From contig NZHP01000035.1 of the NCBI GenBank assembly GCA_002691465.1, forward strand, positions 2,643 to 36,900: a DNA stretch of 34,258 nt, read 5' to 3'. Made by a program: the position numbers and the translations under genes. The notes beneath the pieces are model-generated. The model did not search any database and had not been told where the DNA came from. It saw only the letters and a program-made list of their open reading frames with translations. Every line of letters begins with the position of its first letter. Position 1 is the first letter of the stretch. The DNA comes from Gammaproteobacteria bacterium (GTDB lineage: Bacteria > Pseudomonadota > Gammaproteobacteria > Steroidobacterales > UBA11654). Below are positions 24,906 through 32,943 of this stretch, in pieces.

Positions 24906-26297
24906 CTATATGTAGTTCTTTAGATCTATATTTTCTTCGTTTGGAATTACAGGCTTTACTAGGTCGTCCGCATAGTCCATATCTTTGGTCGCATCAATAC
25001 CTATTCTTGCTGATGTCCCGTCAGGTAGTGCGGCTCTGTCAACTTCCCATGTTACAAAATTTGGAAATGTATATAACTTTTCTGCTCTACCCATCCTTGT
25101 CCAAGTAGCCCATTCCACGTCATCCATGTCATTGGGGTCAACATCATCGTCTACAATGATGATTCTTTTTGCCATCCAGGCGAGGTTGAAAAACCCCATA
25201 TTCATTTCAAAGAGCTCCTTTATCATGCGTCCAGGTTCGTCATCGTCAGTCTTTTTTATTGCGATAACCAAATGCATTAATGGGCCAATTTTTGTGTCAA
25301 AGTGAACTGCGATATCTGTCACATTTGGATAGCCTTGCCTAATTTTTTGCTCAAGACCTTTTGAGATACCATAAACTGTTAGATAACCAAGATTGTTATG
25401 TTCTTTTGCTCTGCCAGCCATGAGCGTATAGAACATTGCATCGTTCCTTTGCAGCAAACTTGTTACTTTACACATTGGAGCATGCTCAGTTCCGTATTGA
25501 GCACCGAATTCCCCTAACGTGTTTTCTACCATATTATCGAGATCAACAATTGTCTCAAATGCCATTTCACAATCTGCAGGTATCGGCAACCCGGAGTCTG
25601 GGCCTGTTATGACTTCAATTGCTTCACCATTAATGCCTCCAGCAACATCTAATTCTGAAACTTCATCTGGAGATTTAGATGCGGCAGCCATTAGTAAAGC
25701 CGGCGGAGCACCTAACACCATAGCAACCCTCATTTCTTTATTGTTCTCTTTATGCCAAGCATAAGCTTTTCTTAGATCACTCAATCCGCTGGCATTGATC
25801 AGAAGATTTTCTTTATCAATAATCAAACATCTATAGAATCCAACATTAATTTCGCCATTGGGTTTTTTAAAAATACCTACAGCAGCTGTCAGGAATGGTC
25901 CTGTATCAAGCTCAAAAAATGTAGGGGCAGGAAGTTTAGTGAGATCAATGTCGCTTCCCTGTAGGATTGTTTCTGTTACATGGCCTGAATCGACATGTTC
26001 ATAAGGTATTGGATTTGCAATCCCAGACATAACTTTTTGTCCGGCTTGTTCATATGTAAAATCTTCACTGCCGTCACCATTAAAAATGAGTCCATAGCGG
26101 CCCATGGAAGTAAATAGTCCTCCTACCGCCTTATAATCTGAATTCTCAACATTCTCAAATATGAAGGCTTTAGACTCGTCTTCAAGAGTCTTCATTAAGG
26201 CAGCCATTTCATACTTCGGGTTAACTGGTTTCTTAATTTTAACCAGCTTCCCTTGTGACTCGAGTAATTCTATAACCTCTCTAAAGGATCTATGCAT
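24906..26297 (-). CDS. UbiD-family prenylated-FMN-dependent decarboxylase
   Basis: 463 residues across the full UbiD fold. Likely active-site residues are R156 (NVGFYRC), with N151 as probable metal ligand, and the E-x4-E pair E258/E263 in VENTLGEFG, corresponding to the EGPFGE motif of characterised members. The segment CKVTSLLQRNDAMFYTLMAGR matches the usual V-x-x-I-T-H-R-x-D-P-I block. Family members reversibly decarboxylate aromatic or unsaturated acids. The divergent EN-T-L-GE sequence and the neighbours argue against ubiquinone biosynthesis, so a catabolic member is likely. No UbiX (prFMN synthase) is in the window. It leads the minus-strand run with the nitrilase-like and FkbM-like genes. 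Confidence 0.83.
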   Translation of the reverse strand: MHRSFREVIELLESQGKLVKIKKPVNPKYEMAALMKTLEDESKAFIFENVENSDYKAVGGLFTSMGRYGLIFNGDGSEDFTYEQAGQKVMSGIANPIPYEHVDSGHVTETILQGSDIDLTKLPAPTFFELDTGPFLTAAVGIFKKPNGEINVGFYRCLIIDKENLLINASGLSDLRKAYAWHKENNKEMRVAMVLGAPPALLMAAASKSPDEVSELDVAGGINGEAIEVITGPDSGLPIPADCEMAFETIVDLDNMVENTLGEFGAQYGTEHAPMCKVTSLLQRNDAMFYTLMAGRAKEHNNLGYLTVYGISKGLEQKIRQGYPNVTDIAVHFDTKIGPLMHLVIAIKKTDDDEPGRMIKELFEMNMGFFNLAWMAKRIIIVDDDVDPNDMDDVEWATWTRMGRAEKLYTFPNFVTWEVDRAALPDGTSARIGIDATKDMDYADDLVKPVIPNEENIDLKNYI

Positions 26298-26419
26298 ATC
26301 TGTAACTAGAAATTTTTAACTACATTAGCATTCGATTTAAAAATAATCTAATCACTTCGATTGTTTAATATAGTTGTCATAATTGATATTCTAATTGATA
26401 GTCATATTCAGGAGGGGAA

Positions 26420-27526
26420 ATGAAAACGAAAGCAGCTTTAGCAATAAAAGCCGGAGAAGATCTAATTATAGAAGAACTAGATCTAGATGGGCCGGGTGAC
26501 AATGAGGTATTGGTAGAAATAAAAGCAACCGGAGTATGTCATACAGACGCATTCACACTATCAGGCGATGACCCTGAAGGGATTTTTCCTTCAGTGCTAG
26601 GACATGAAGGTGCCGGTATTATTATGGAAGTTGGAAAGAATGTGACTTCAGTAAAGCCAGGCGATCATGTAATTCCACTCTATACCCCTGAATGTAGAGA
26701 ATGTAATTTTTGCCTAAATCCAAAGACAAATCTTTGTCAGTCAATCAGGGAAACGCAAGGACAAGGATTAATGCCAGATGGAACTTCAAGGTTTTCTCTT
26801 AATGGTGAGCCAATTTATCACTACATGGGCTGTTCTACTTTTTCAAACTACTCTGTAATGCCAGAAATTGCTGTAGCAAAAGTTAGAGAGGATGCACCTT
26901 TTGATAAAATCTGTTATATCGGCTGTGGAGTCACCACTGGTATAGGCGCTGTTGTTTACGATGCAAAAGTAGAGCCTGGATCAACGGTAGCTGTATTTGG
27001 TTTAGGCGGTATAGGTCTTAATGTAATACAGGGTGCAAGAATGGTGGGTGCAGATAAAATTGTTGGTATCGATATAAATGAAGATAAAGTTCCACTAGCA
27101 GAGAAGTTTGGGATGACAGACTTTATTAACCCAAAAAAATCAGAGAATGTAGTTGAAAACATAATTGATATCACTGACGGAGGAGTAGATTACTCATTTG
27201 AATGTATAGGTAATGTGGAAACTATGCGTCAAGCCTTGGAAAGTTGTCACAAAGGATGGGGGGAATCTGTAATCATCGGAGTTGCAGGTGCTGGACAGGA
27301 AATATCGACACGGCCATTTCAATTAGTCACAGGAAGAGTGTGGAGAGGTTCTGCATTTGGTGGTGCTAGAGGAAGAACCGATGTTCCTAAAATTGTAGAC
27401 TGGTATATGGATGGAAAGATCGATATTGATAATCTAATTACACATACAATGCCGCTAGAAGAAATAAATGAAGCATTTCATCTAATGCATGAAGGTAAAT
27501 CAATAAGATCTGTCGTAATATATTAA
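26420..27526 (+). CDS. adhC: S-(hydroxymethyl)glutathione dehydrogenase (class III ADH)
   Basis: A 368-residue class III alcohol dehydrogenase that oxidises the glutathione adduct of formaldehyde with NAD. Catalytic zinc ligands are C40 (TGVCHTDAF), H62 (GHEGAG) and C169 (GCGVTTGIG); structural zinc ligands are C92, C95, C98 and C106. The coenzyme motif is GLGGIG (194-199). [15 protein letters not shown] is diagnostic of the class III subgroup. AGGAGG precedes the ATG closely. The S-formylglutathione hydrolase often found beside it is absent. Leu is often CTA and Ile often ATA here, unlike the surrounding genes, which may indicate a different origin. It is divergent from ubiD. Confidence 0.92.
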   Translation: MKTKAALAIKAGEDLIIEELDLDGPGDNEVLVEIKATGVCHTDAFTLSGDDPEGIFPSVLGHEGAGIIMEVGKNVTSVKPGDHVIPLYTPECRECNFCLNPKTNLCQSIRETQGQGLMPDGTSRFSLNGEPIYHYMGCSTFSNYSVMPEIAVAKVREDAPFDKICYIGCGVTTGIGAVVYDAKVEPGSTVAVFGLGGIGLNVIQGARMVGADKIVGIDINEDKVPLAEKFGMTDFINPKKSENVVENIIDITDGGVDYSFECIGNVETMRQALESCHKGWGESVIIGVAGAGQEISTRPFQLVTGRVWRGSAFGGARGRTDVPKIVDWYMDGKIDIDNLITHTMPLEEINEAFHLMHEGKSIRSVVIY

Positions 27527-27607
27527 TATTGTGTTCTAATATTTATAATATATATATCAGTTACTTATATTAGTATATTTCTTATTATTTTACATAAGAT
27601 ACGTAGA

Positions 27608-28882
27608 TTACATAAATATTAGGTCTGATATCCTATCATACTTACCTGGCACAATCATCGGACACATTCCATTAATTTTATCTTGCACCTTTATTAAAGA
27701 TAGTCTTAGTTTATCGATTTGTTCATTTTCTAAGGAGGTGTCTGTATGAGGAATATAACTTTCTCTAATCCCTAAAAGTTGATAGTAATGCTTTCTTGGT
27801 ATTGAGACATTATCACAGATATTTGCAAAACTTTTCCGTATAGATTCAGGATGTACTTCCCACTCAATTGATGATGATAATTTGACTAGAGACTTTCTAA
27901 GATTTGTTATTGGTTTACCTGTTTTAGGATTATAAAAAACGTATTCACTTTGATAGATACCTGTATTTGCATATAAATATTCGTATGTGTGATTTAGAAC
28001 CGATTGAATATCATTTGTTATCGGAACTACTTGAATAAATTTATTTCTTTTCTTTATGGTTATATGGCTATTATCGGTAATTTGTTTCGCCTTAAGTTGT
28101 AAAATATCGTTCTTCTTTAAACCAGTAATAGTCATCATATAAATTACATTTCTTGTAATTATGTTGAGTCTATGTTCATCCATAGGATCACATAAGTCAT
28201 ATAAGTACTCTGGGTATTCACTAACGATATCTAATTGTTTTTTTGATGTTTTTTGGCCAGTAATAGCCATCTTTCTCCTGAACTCATTTGCAGGATTATT
28301 TTGTAAATAATAAAGGCCTGTAGAGTATGCATGCTTAAAGATTTTTGAAAGCAACATCAATGCATTTTTTGATGCAGCTGGTGTATGACTATTATTTCTC
28401 CACCATTGTTCAAGTTTATCTAATGTTATGGATTCAATAGTGTCATTATGAAATGGTTTGAGTTTATTAGAGAGTAAGTAATTGAGATTATGTTCAGAAT
28501 GATTTGTTGAGTGTTCTCCGGTAGACTTTTTCTTTAATAGGTACTCATTGGCAATATCAATAAATTTCATTGAAGAGTTAAACTGTTCTCTCTTAGTTTT
28601 TTTGAGTAGATTTGGATCTATCCCCTTCTCCAATAAATCAATAGTTTGAAGATGTAAATCAATTGCGGTAGGCAGGGATAATTTCTCTTTGGAGCCATGC
28701 GTGATTGTTCTTGGATTACCGCCGCCTTTTATTCTTGCATAAGTAACAAAGCTTATTCTTCCAGATGGATTTACCTTGATTCTGAGTCCCTTGTAATCTA
28801 TCAAAGTAATGAAGTATGCCTTGTCCTTTATAGGTAGTGATTCTAAATATTGATAAGAAACTTTATTACTATTTATCTGCAT
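27608..28882 (-). CDS. Tyrosine-recombinase-like integrase with degenerate active site
   Basis: 424 residues with the layout of P4-type integrases: an N-terminal arm-binding domain (DYKGLRIKVNPSGR, about 29-42, to ITHGSKEKLSLPTA), a SAM-like core-binding domain (about 105-200) and a catalytic-like domain (about 220-400). The active site does not fit: box I reads TGLKKNDIL (K256 for Arg), the HxxR position reads ESIR (E346, R349), the GH motif reads GI (I372), and no Tyr falls about nine residues later. The closest Tyr is Y376. The frame is intact. No attachment repeats or other phage genes were seen nearby. It may be a remnant, or a protein repurposed for DNA binding. Confidence 0.72.
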   Translation of the reverse strand: MQINSNKVSYQYLESLPIKDKAYFITLIDYKGLRIKVNPSGRISFVTYARIKGGGNPRTITHGSKEKLSLPTAIDLHLQTIDLLEKGIDPNLLKKTKREQFNSSMKFIDIANEYLLKKKSTGEHSTNHSEHNLNYLLSNKLKPFHNDTIESITLDKLEQWWRNNSHTPAASKNALMLLSKIFKHAYSTGLYYLQNNPANEFRRKMAITGQKTSKKQLDIVSEYPEYLYDLCDPMDEHRLNIITRNVIYMMTITGLKKNDILQLKAKQITDNSHITIKKRNKFIQVVPITNDIQSVLNHTYEYLYANTGIYQSEYVFYNPKTGKPITNLRKSLVKLSSSIEWEVHPESIRKSFANICDNVSIPRKHYYQLLGIRESYIPHTDTSLENEQIDKLRLSLIKVQDKINGMCPMIVPGKYDRISDLIFM

Positions 28883-28945
28883 ATAGCATACATTATAAGT
28901 ACTGATACTTTATTGTAACATTTATTTATGAGTATAAGGATCTAG

Positions 28946-28966
28946 ATAATATTTACAAAATATTAT
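28946..28966. repeat. AT-only 9-bp inverted repeat
   Basis: ATAATATTT and AAATATTAT flank a 3-nt centre, a perfect inverted repeat beginning 63 nt before the integrase-like start and 3 nt past the SDR stop. There is no U-run after it on either strand, and an AT-only stem makes a weak terminator. It could be a binding site for the recombinase-like protein or another regulator, or chance in AT-rich DNA. Confidence 0.4.
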
Positions 28967-28969
28967 GTT

Positions 28970-29722
28970 CTACAGGAAATGGTCGCCACCATTTGGGCTA
29001 ATAGTTTGGCCTACAAAATGATCGCCGTCTTCTGAGGCTAAGAATACATAAGCTGGAACTATCTCACTAATATCAGCGATTGTGCCTTTTGGAATAGAAG
29101 CTTTAATTCCATCCAGTATTTCTGTTGGAACCTCTGAGAGCATTCTCGTCATTGTTGCTCCTGGTGCGACGCAATTTGCTCTTATGTTTGCTGTTCCTAT
29201 CTCTAATGACAATGACCTTGTGAATGATATTATTGCTCCCTTAGCAGCAGTGTAGTGGGCAAATCCAGCGCTGCCTTTATAAGCTAGCTGAGATGCAGTA
29301 TTAATTATTCTGCCGTATTTCTGTTCATACATAATCTTTAGACATTCTCTTGTGCAATAAAATGTGCCATTTAGATGGACAGAAATTAACTCATTCCACA
29401 TCTGATCTTTCATTTCATGTACAGGAGCACTGGTAGCAATGCCTGCATTATTAACTAGGATATCGATTCTTTTGTATTGGTCTTTTATTGACTCAATCAT
29501 ACCTGATACTTGTTTTGAGTCCGATACATCAGCCTCAATAGTCATTGATGCATCTGAATATTCAGAAACTTTGCTAAGGACCTTATTTGCGTTTTCTTCT
29601 TCTTGCTGATTCGGATAGTTTATTATCACCTGAGCACCTTCTCTCGCAAATGCCATTGCTACACCTGCTCCGATTCCAGCTGAACCGCCTGTAATAAGCG
29701 CTACTTTATTTTCTAATTTAAT
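28970..29722 (-). CDS. SDR-family NAD(P)-dependent oxidoreductase, probable ATT start
   Basis: 250 residues if translation begins at the ATT at 29720-29722. The classic SDR elements are then all present: the nucleotide motif TGGSAGIG (11-18), NNAG (91-94), the catalytic S144, and Y157 and K161 in HYTAAKG. The first in-frame ATG (29656) would delete the glycine-rich motif and leave a 228-residue protein unable to bind coenzyme normally. Between an upstream TAA and that ATG there is no ATG, GTG or TTG. AAGGA lies 6 nt before the ATT, and the resulting start (M)KLENKVALITGG is exactly what the family shows. Alternatives are recent loss of an ATG start or a sequence error. Function resembles 3-oxoacyl-reductase or glucose-dehydrogenase-like SDRs. 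Confidence 0.78.
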   Translation of the reverse strand: MKLENKVALITGGSAGIGAGVAMAFAREGAQVIINYPNQQEEENANKVLSKVSEYSDASMTIEADVSDSKQVSGMIESIKDQYKRIDILVNNAGIATSAPVHEMKDQMWNELISVHLNGTFYCTRECLKIMYEQKYGRIINTASQLAYKGSAGFAHYTAAKGAIISFTRSLSLEIGTANIRANCVAPGATMTRMLSEVPTEILDGIKASIPKGTIADISEIVPAYVFLASEDGDHFVGQTISPNGGDHFL

Positions 29723-29728
29723 GGATAG

Positions 29729-29733
29729 TCCTT
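29729..29733 (-). promoter_or_regulatory. Ribosome binding site supporting the ATT start of the SDR gene
   Basis: AAGGA on the minus strand, separated by 6 nt from the ATT codon at 29722. No canonical start codon is in reach in that frame, so this site decides the start. Confidence 0.55.
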
Positions 29734-29788
29734 AATCTAATTTTATTTAATATAATTACAGATCATAATATCGATTTAAATCATTTTT

Positions 29789-30814
29789 ATGGCAAGAACA
29801 AAAACATTACCGTCTGACTTCTATCATTCTTCATCTGTTTTTAATCAAGAGACAGAAAGTATTTTTAAGAACGAATGGTTGTGGGTAGGAAGATCCGAGG
29901 AATTGTCGTTAGTCGGTTCATATATTACAACTGACATTATTGGCTACCCAATTATTATACTCAGGGATAACTCAAACGATCTTAAAGCTTTTCACAATGT
30001 GTGCAGACATAGGGCTGCCAAAGTTGTTTCTACTAAAAGTGGTGTCTGTAAACATATGATATGCCCTTATCATGGCTGGAAATACGATCTCAATGGGAAG
30101 CTGATGGATACACCTAAATTCTATGCTAATGATGATTTTGATGAAGACAACCATTCTCTCTTTAAAATATCAATAGAGGAACGATTTGGTTTAGTTTTCA
30201 TAAATCTAAACCAAGAATCTAAATCTCTTGGCGAGTGGTTTGCTGGCTTTGATAAAGTTGTTAGCAATTACTTTGATGACAATTTAGTTCATCACAATGA
30301 GCTTAGATTTGATGTGCATGCGAATTGGAAAACATATGTGGATAACTATCAAGAGGGGTACCATATCCCGCTCGTTCATCCTCAACTCAATCGCGATGTA
30401 ATTTGGCAAGACTATACACTAGAAAATAAAGATGAATACAGCATCCATTCTGTTCCTGAAAGAGCAAACAGTGATCAGCCAGGTAGTTTTGGTTGGCACT
30501 TTCCAAATTTCATATTCAATATTTACGGTAGGGGTATTGTTTTCCAAAGAATTGAACCATTGAAGCCAAAATGGTGCAGGGTCGTCTACAATCTGTTCCG
30601 CCCCAAGAATATAAGTGAGGAGGATTTTGAAAATAAAGAGGGAAAATATCAGTTAGAAGTGAGTCTCGAGGATCAGAAGCTTATACCAGAAATACAGCAA
30701 AATCTTCAAGCAGGCATATATAATGAAGGACCGCTAAGTAAAAAATACGAAACAGGGGTTGCATATTTTCATGACCTCTATCTAACAAAACTTAATTTGG
30801 AGAACAACAAATGA
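29789..30814 (+). CDS. Rieske non-heme iron oxygenase, choline/betaine monooxygenase type
   Basis: A 341-residue oxygenase alpha subunit. The Rieske [2Fe-2S] ligands are C72/H74 (CRHRAA) and C92/H95 (CPYHGWKYD). The mononuclear iron site is D185 (bridging), H192 and H197 in VDNYQEGYHIPLVHP, with D295 in SLEDQKLIPEIQ as the third ligand. The C-terminal EDQ...IQQNLQAG and FHDLYLTKL pattern resembles GbcA, choline monooxygenase and CntA, which attack N-methylated or quaternary amines. A demethylating member would release formaldehyde, fitting the adhC gene about 2.3 kb away. No reductase or ferredoxin partner is encoded in the window. It overlaps the next gene by 4 nt. Confidence 0.85.
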   Translation: MARTKTLPSDFYHSSSVFNQETESIFKNEWLWVGRSEELSLVGSYITTDIIGYPIIILRDNSNDLKAFHNVCRHRAAKVVSTKSGVCKHMICPYHGWKYDLNGKLMDTPKFYANDDFDEDNHSLFKISIEERFGLVFINLNQESKSLGEWFAGFDKVVSNYFDDNLVHHNELRFDVHANWKTYVDNYQEGYHIPLVHPQLNRDVIWQDYTLENKDEYSIHSVPERANSDQPGSFGWHFPNFIFNIYGRGIVFQRIEPLKPKWCRVVYNLFRPKNISEEDFENKEGKYQLEVSLEDQKLIPEIQQNLQAGIYNEGPLSKKYETGVAYFHDLYLTKLNLENNK

Positions 30815-31668
30815 TACTAATCACAGGCGCAACAGGGAAAACAGGGTCTGCAACAGCAAAATCTCTTGGTGAGAAGGGCGAAAGATTTAGAGCACTGATA
30901 AGAAACGAAGAAAAAAAAGAAGGATTAGAGTCTTTAGGTGGAGAGGTAGTAATTGGATCAATTGAGAACACAGACGTTGTAAATCAGTCAATGCAAGGGG
31001 TTAAAACTGTGCTGGTTCTGCTTCCAAACTCTGAAAGTCAACTGGCTCTTGAAAAACAGCTTGTAGACTCTGCTAAACAAGCTGGAGTTGAGAGAATTGT
31101 TAAAATGTCATCCATAGAGGCGACGCCGGATGCCACAAGCCCGATTCCAAAATTACATCTTGAATCTGAAGAATATATTAAGCAATCAGGGCTAGCTTGG
31201 ACCATGATTAAACCAAATTTTTATATGCAGAATTTGCTCGCATCAGCTGGAACGATAAAAGATCAAGGCAAAATTTTTCTGCCCATGGGTGAGGGTAAAA
31301 CCGGAATGATTGATACAACTGATGTTGGAACAGTTATAGCAAAAGTGCTTTCTGAAGATGGTCACGAATCAATGAATCATGAGATTACTGGACCTGAAAT
31401 TTTATCTTTCTATGAAGTTGCTGAAATTTTTAGTAAGGCGCTAGGCAAGCAGGTTGATTATGTGGATGTCCCTATGGACGCCTACAAGGAAACCCTTGGA
31501 CAATTTTTGACAAACCAGTGGCACTTAGATGCAGTCATTGATTTATTCAAAGGGATTGCTGAGGGAGGCATTGAAGACAAAACAAATACTTTCAATGAAC
31601 TTACGGGAGAGACGCCTAAATCACTTTCTCAATTCCTTGCGGAAAATTCATTTATCTTTAAAAGCTGA
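30811..31668 (+). CDS. NmrA-like NAD(P)-binding protein
   Basis: 285 residues of the atypical SDR (NmrA/QorB-like) family. The N-terminal coenzyme motif is ITGATGKTGSATA (4-16). LVLLPNSESQ, VERIVKMSSIEATPD and WTMIKPNFYMQNLL are typical of this group, which lacks the classical YxxxK and acts as a quinone reductase or redox sensor. GGAG lies 8 nt before the ATG, which overlaps the Rieske gene stop (ATGA), so the two are co-translated. It might supply reducing equivalents or sense redox state for the oxygenase, but that is inference. Its stop directly abuts the convergent ampG stop. Confidence 0.78.
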   Translation: MILITGATGKTGSATAKSLGEKGERFRALIRNEEKKEGLESLGGEVVIGSIENTDVVNQSMQGVKTVLVLLPNSESQLALEKQLVDSAKQAGVERIVKMSSIEATPDATSPIPKLHLESEEYIKQSGLAWTMIKPNFYMQNLLASAGTIKDQGKIFLPMGEGKTGMIDTTDVGTVIAKVLSEDGHESMNHEITGPEILSFYEVAEIFSKALGKQVDYVDVPMDAYKETLGQFLTNQWHLDAVIDLFKGIAEGGIEDKTNTFNELTGETPKSLSQFLAENSFIFKS

Positions 31669-32943
31669 TTATTGCTCCTTCCAGCCTTTTTTGACAATCA
31701 AAAATGAGCATAGGATTGATGGTATTCCCAGCAATGCAGAGTAGATAAACAGAGTGGCCCAACCACTGCTCTCAATAATCATTCCAGAGAATCCACTTAA
31801 AGTAATGCCAGGCAGAAACATAACAGATGTAAAAAGTGCATATTGGCTGGCCGTGTAGTATCTGCTTGTTAAGCTCGACAGGAATGCAATGAATACTGTT
31901 CCAGAAAAACCCAATGCAAAATTGTCTGCGCTTATAGTCAATACTAAAGCAGACAAACTAGGTCCTGCGTTATTCAAAAATAAGAAAAATAAGTTCGTCA
32001 CTGTCAATAAGATGCTGCTGATAATCAACAATTTGCCAATTCCAAAGCGTGCGACCGTCAAGCCGCCTATGAATGCCCCAATAATGGTTATGGTGAAACC
32101 AAAAACTTTTGTCACGGTCGCAATCTCAGAAAGATTGAACCCAATATCTGCGTAGAATGGGTTTGCAGCAATTCCAATGATTAAATCACTGACTCGATAG
32201 ATTGCTATAAACATTAAAAGAAAAAGCGACCAGTAACCATTTCTCTTAAAAAACTCAGCAAAAGGATCAAGTAAACTCTTTTTAAGCCACCCTGAATCAT
32301 TGTGTTTATTCGATGGCTTATCTGATTCCGGAATTAAGATGACTGTCACAATCCCCACCAACATGAACAATGACATCACCTGATATGTCAATGCCCAGTC
32401 GTAAAAACTAGCCAAGTATAAAGCTCCTGCGCCTGATGTCAGCGCTGAAATTCTATATCCAAGCTGATAACTTGCTCCAAGAACTGCTTGAAATTTACTT
32501 TCAGCAATCTCGATTCTATATGCGTCAATTGCAACATCCTGGGATGCTGATGCAAAAGCTATAAGGATTGATAAATACGCAAGAAAAATAAGGTCCTGTG
32601 CGGGACTTAGAAAGGACATATACACTAAGCCAAGCAAAATGATTACCTGTGTTAGAAGCATCCAAGATCTTCTTTGCCCAATCATATTGGTTAACCCAGG
32701 CAGTTTCAGTCTATCGAGCATCGGAGCCCACAGAAACTTTATTGCATAAATGATGCCCACCCATCCGAACATCGTAATTTCAGAAATCTTAACGTCGGCT
32801 GAGGCGAGCCAAAGAGTGAGAGTTGCAAACAAAAGAGGGTGGGGCAATCCTGCTGAAAACCCTAGAAAAGCCATTCTAATTGACTCTGAACTGGAATAAA
32901 TACCAAGTCCTTTTTCATTAAATTCTGAGAGCGCTCTATTCAT
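31669..32943 (-). CDS. ampG: AmpG-like muropeptide permease (MFS)
   Basis: About 424 residues and twelve membrane segments. The sequence FSAGLPHPLLFATLTLWL near the N-terminus and FASASQDVAIDAYRIE between helices 4 and 5 are the signature of AmpG, which imports anhydromuropeptides for cell-wall recycling and influences AmpC induction. The ATG at 32943 is preferred over a TTG two codons upstream. The gene starts just inside the end of the nuclease gene (about 8 nt overlap), so they are co-transcribed. AmpG homologues vary in substrate, so muropeptide transport is likely rather than proven. Confidence 0.83.
   Translation of the reverse strand: MNRALSEFNEKGLGIYSSSESIRMAFLGFSAGLPHPLLFATLTLWLASADVKISEITMFGWVGIIYAIKFLWAPMLDRLKLPGLTNMIGQRRSWMLLTQVIILLGLVYMSFLSPAQDLIFLAYLSILIAFASASQDVAIDAYRIEIAESKFQAVLGASYQLGYRISALTSGAGALYLASFYDWALTYQVMSLFMLVGIVTVILIPESDKPSNKHNDSGWLKKSLLDPFAEFFKRNGYWSLFLLMFIAIYRVSDLIIGIAANPFYADIGFNLSEIATVTKVFGFTITIIGAFIGGLTVARFGIGKLLIISSILLTVTNLFFLFLNNAGPSLSALVLTISADNFALGFSGTVFIAFLSSLTSRYYTASQYALFTSVMFLPGITLSGFSGMIIESSGWATLFIYSALLGIPSILCSFLIVKKGWKEQ

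Noticed and set aside
25513-25545. Apparent loss of both catalytic Glu in the UbiD enzyme
   Set aside because: A first alignment to EGPFGE suggested substitution. Shifting the register gives E258-N-T-L-G-E263, keeping the E-x4-E spacing, so the active site looks intact.
26374-26402. TTGTCA-N17-GATAGT as the adhC promoter
   Set aside because: The predicted start of transcription would fall almost on the Shine-Dalgarno, leaving too short a leader; not listed as a feature.
27527-28969. Intact prophage or integrative element around the integrase-like gene
   Set aside because: No other phage or mobile genes, no tRNA target next to it, and no flanking direct repeats could be seen.
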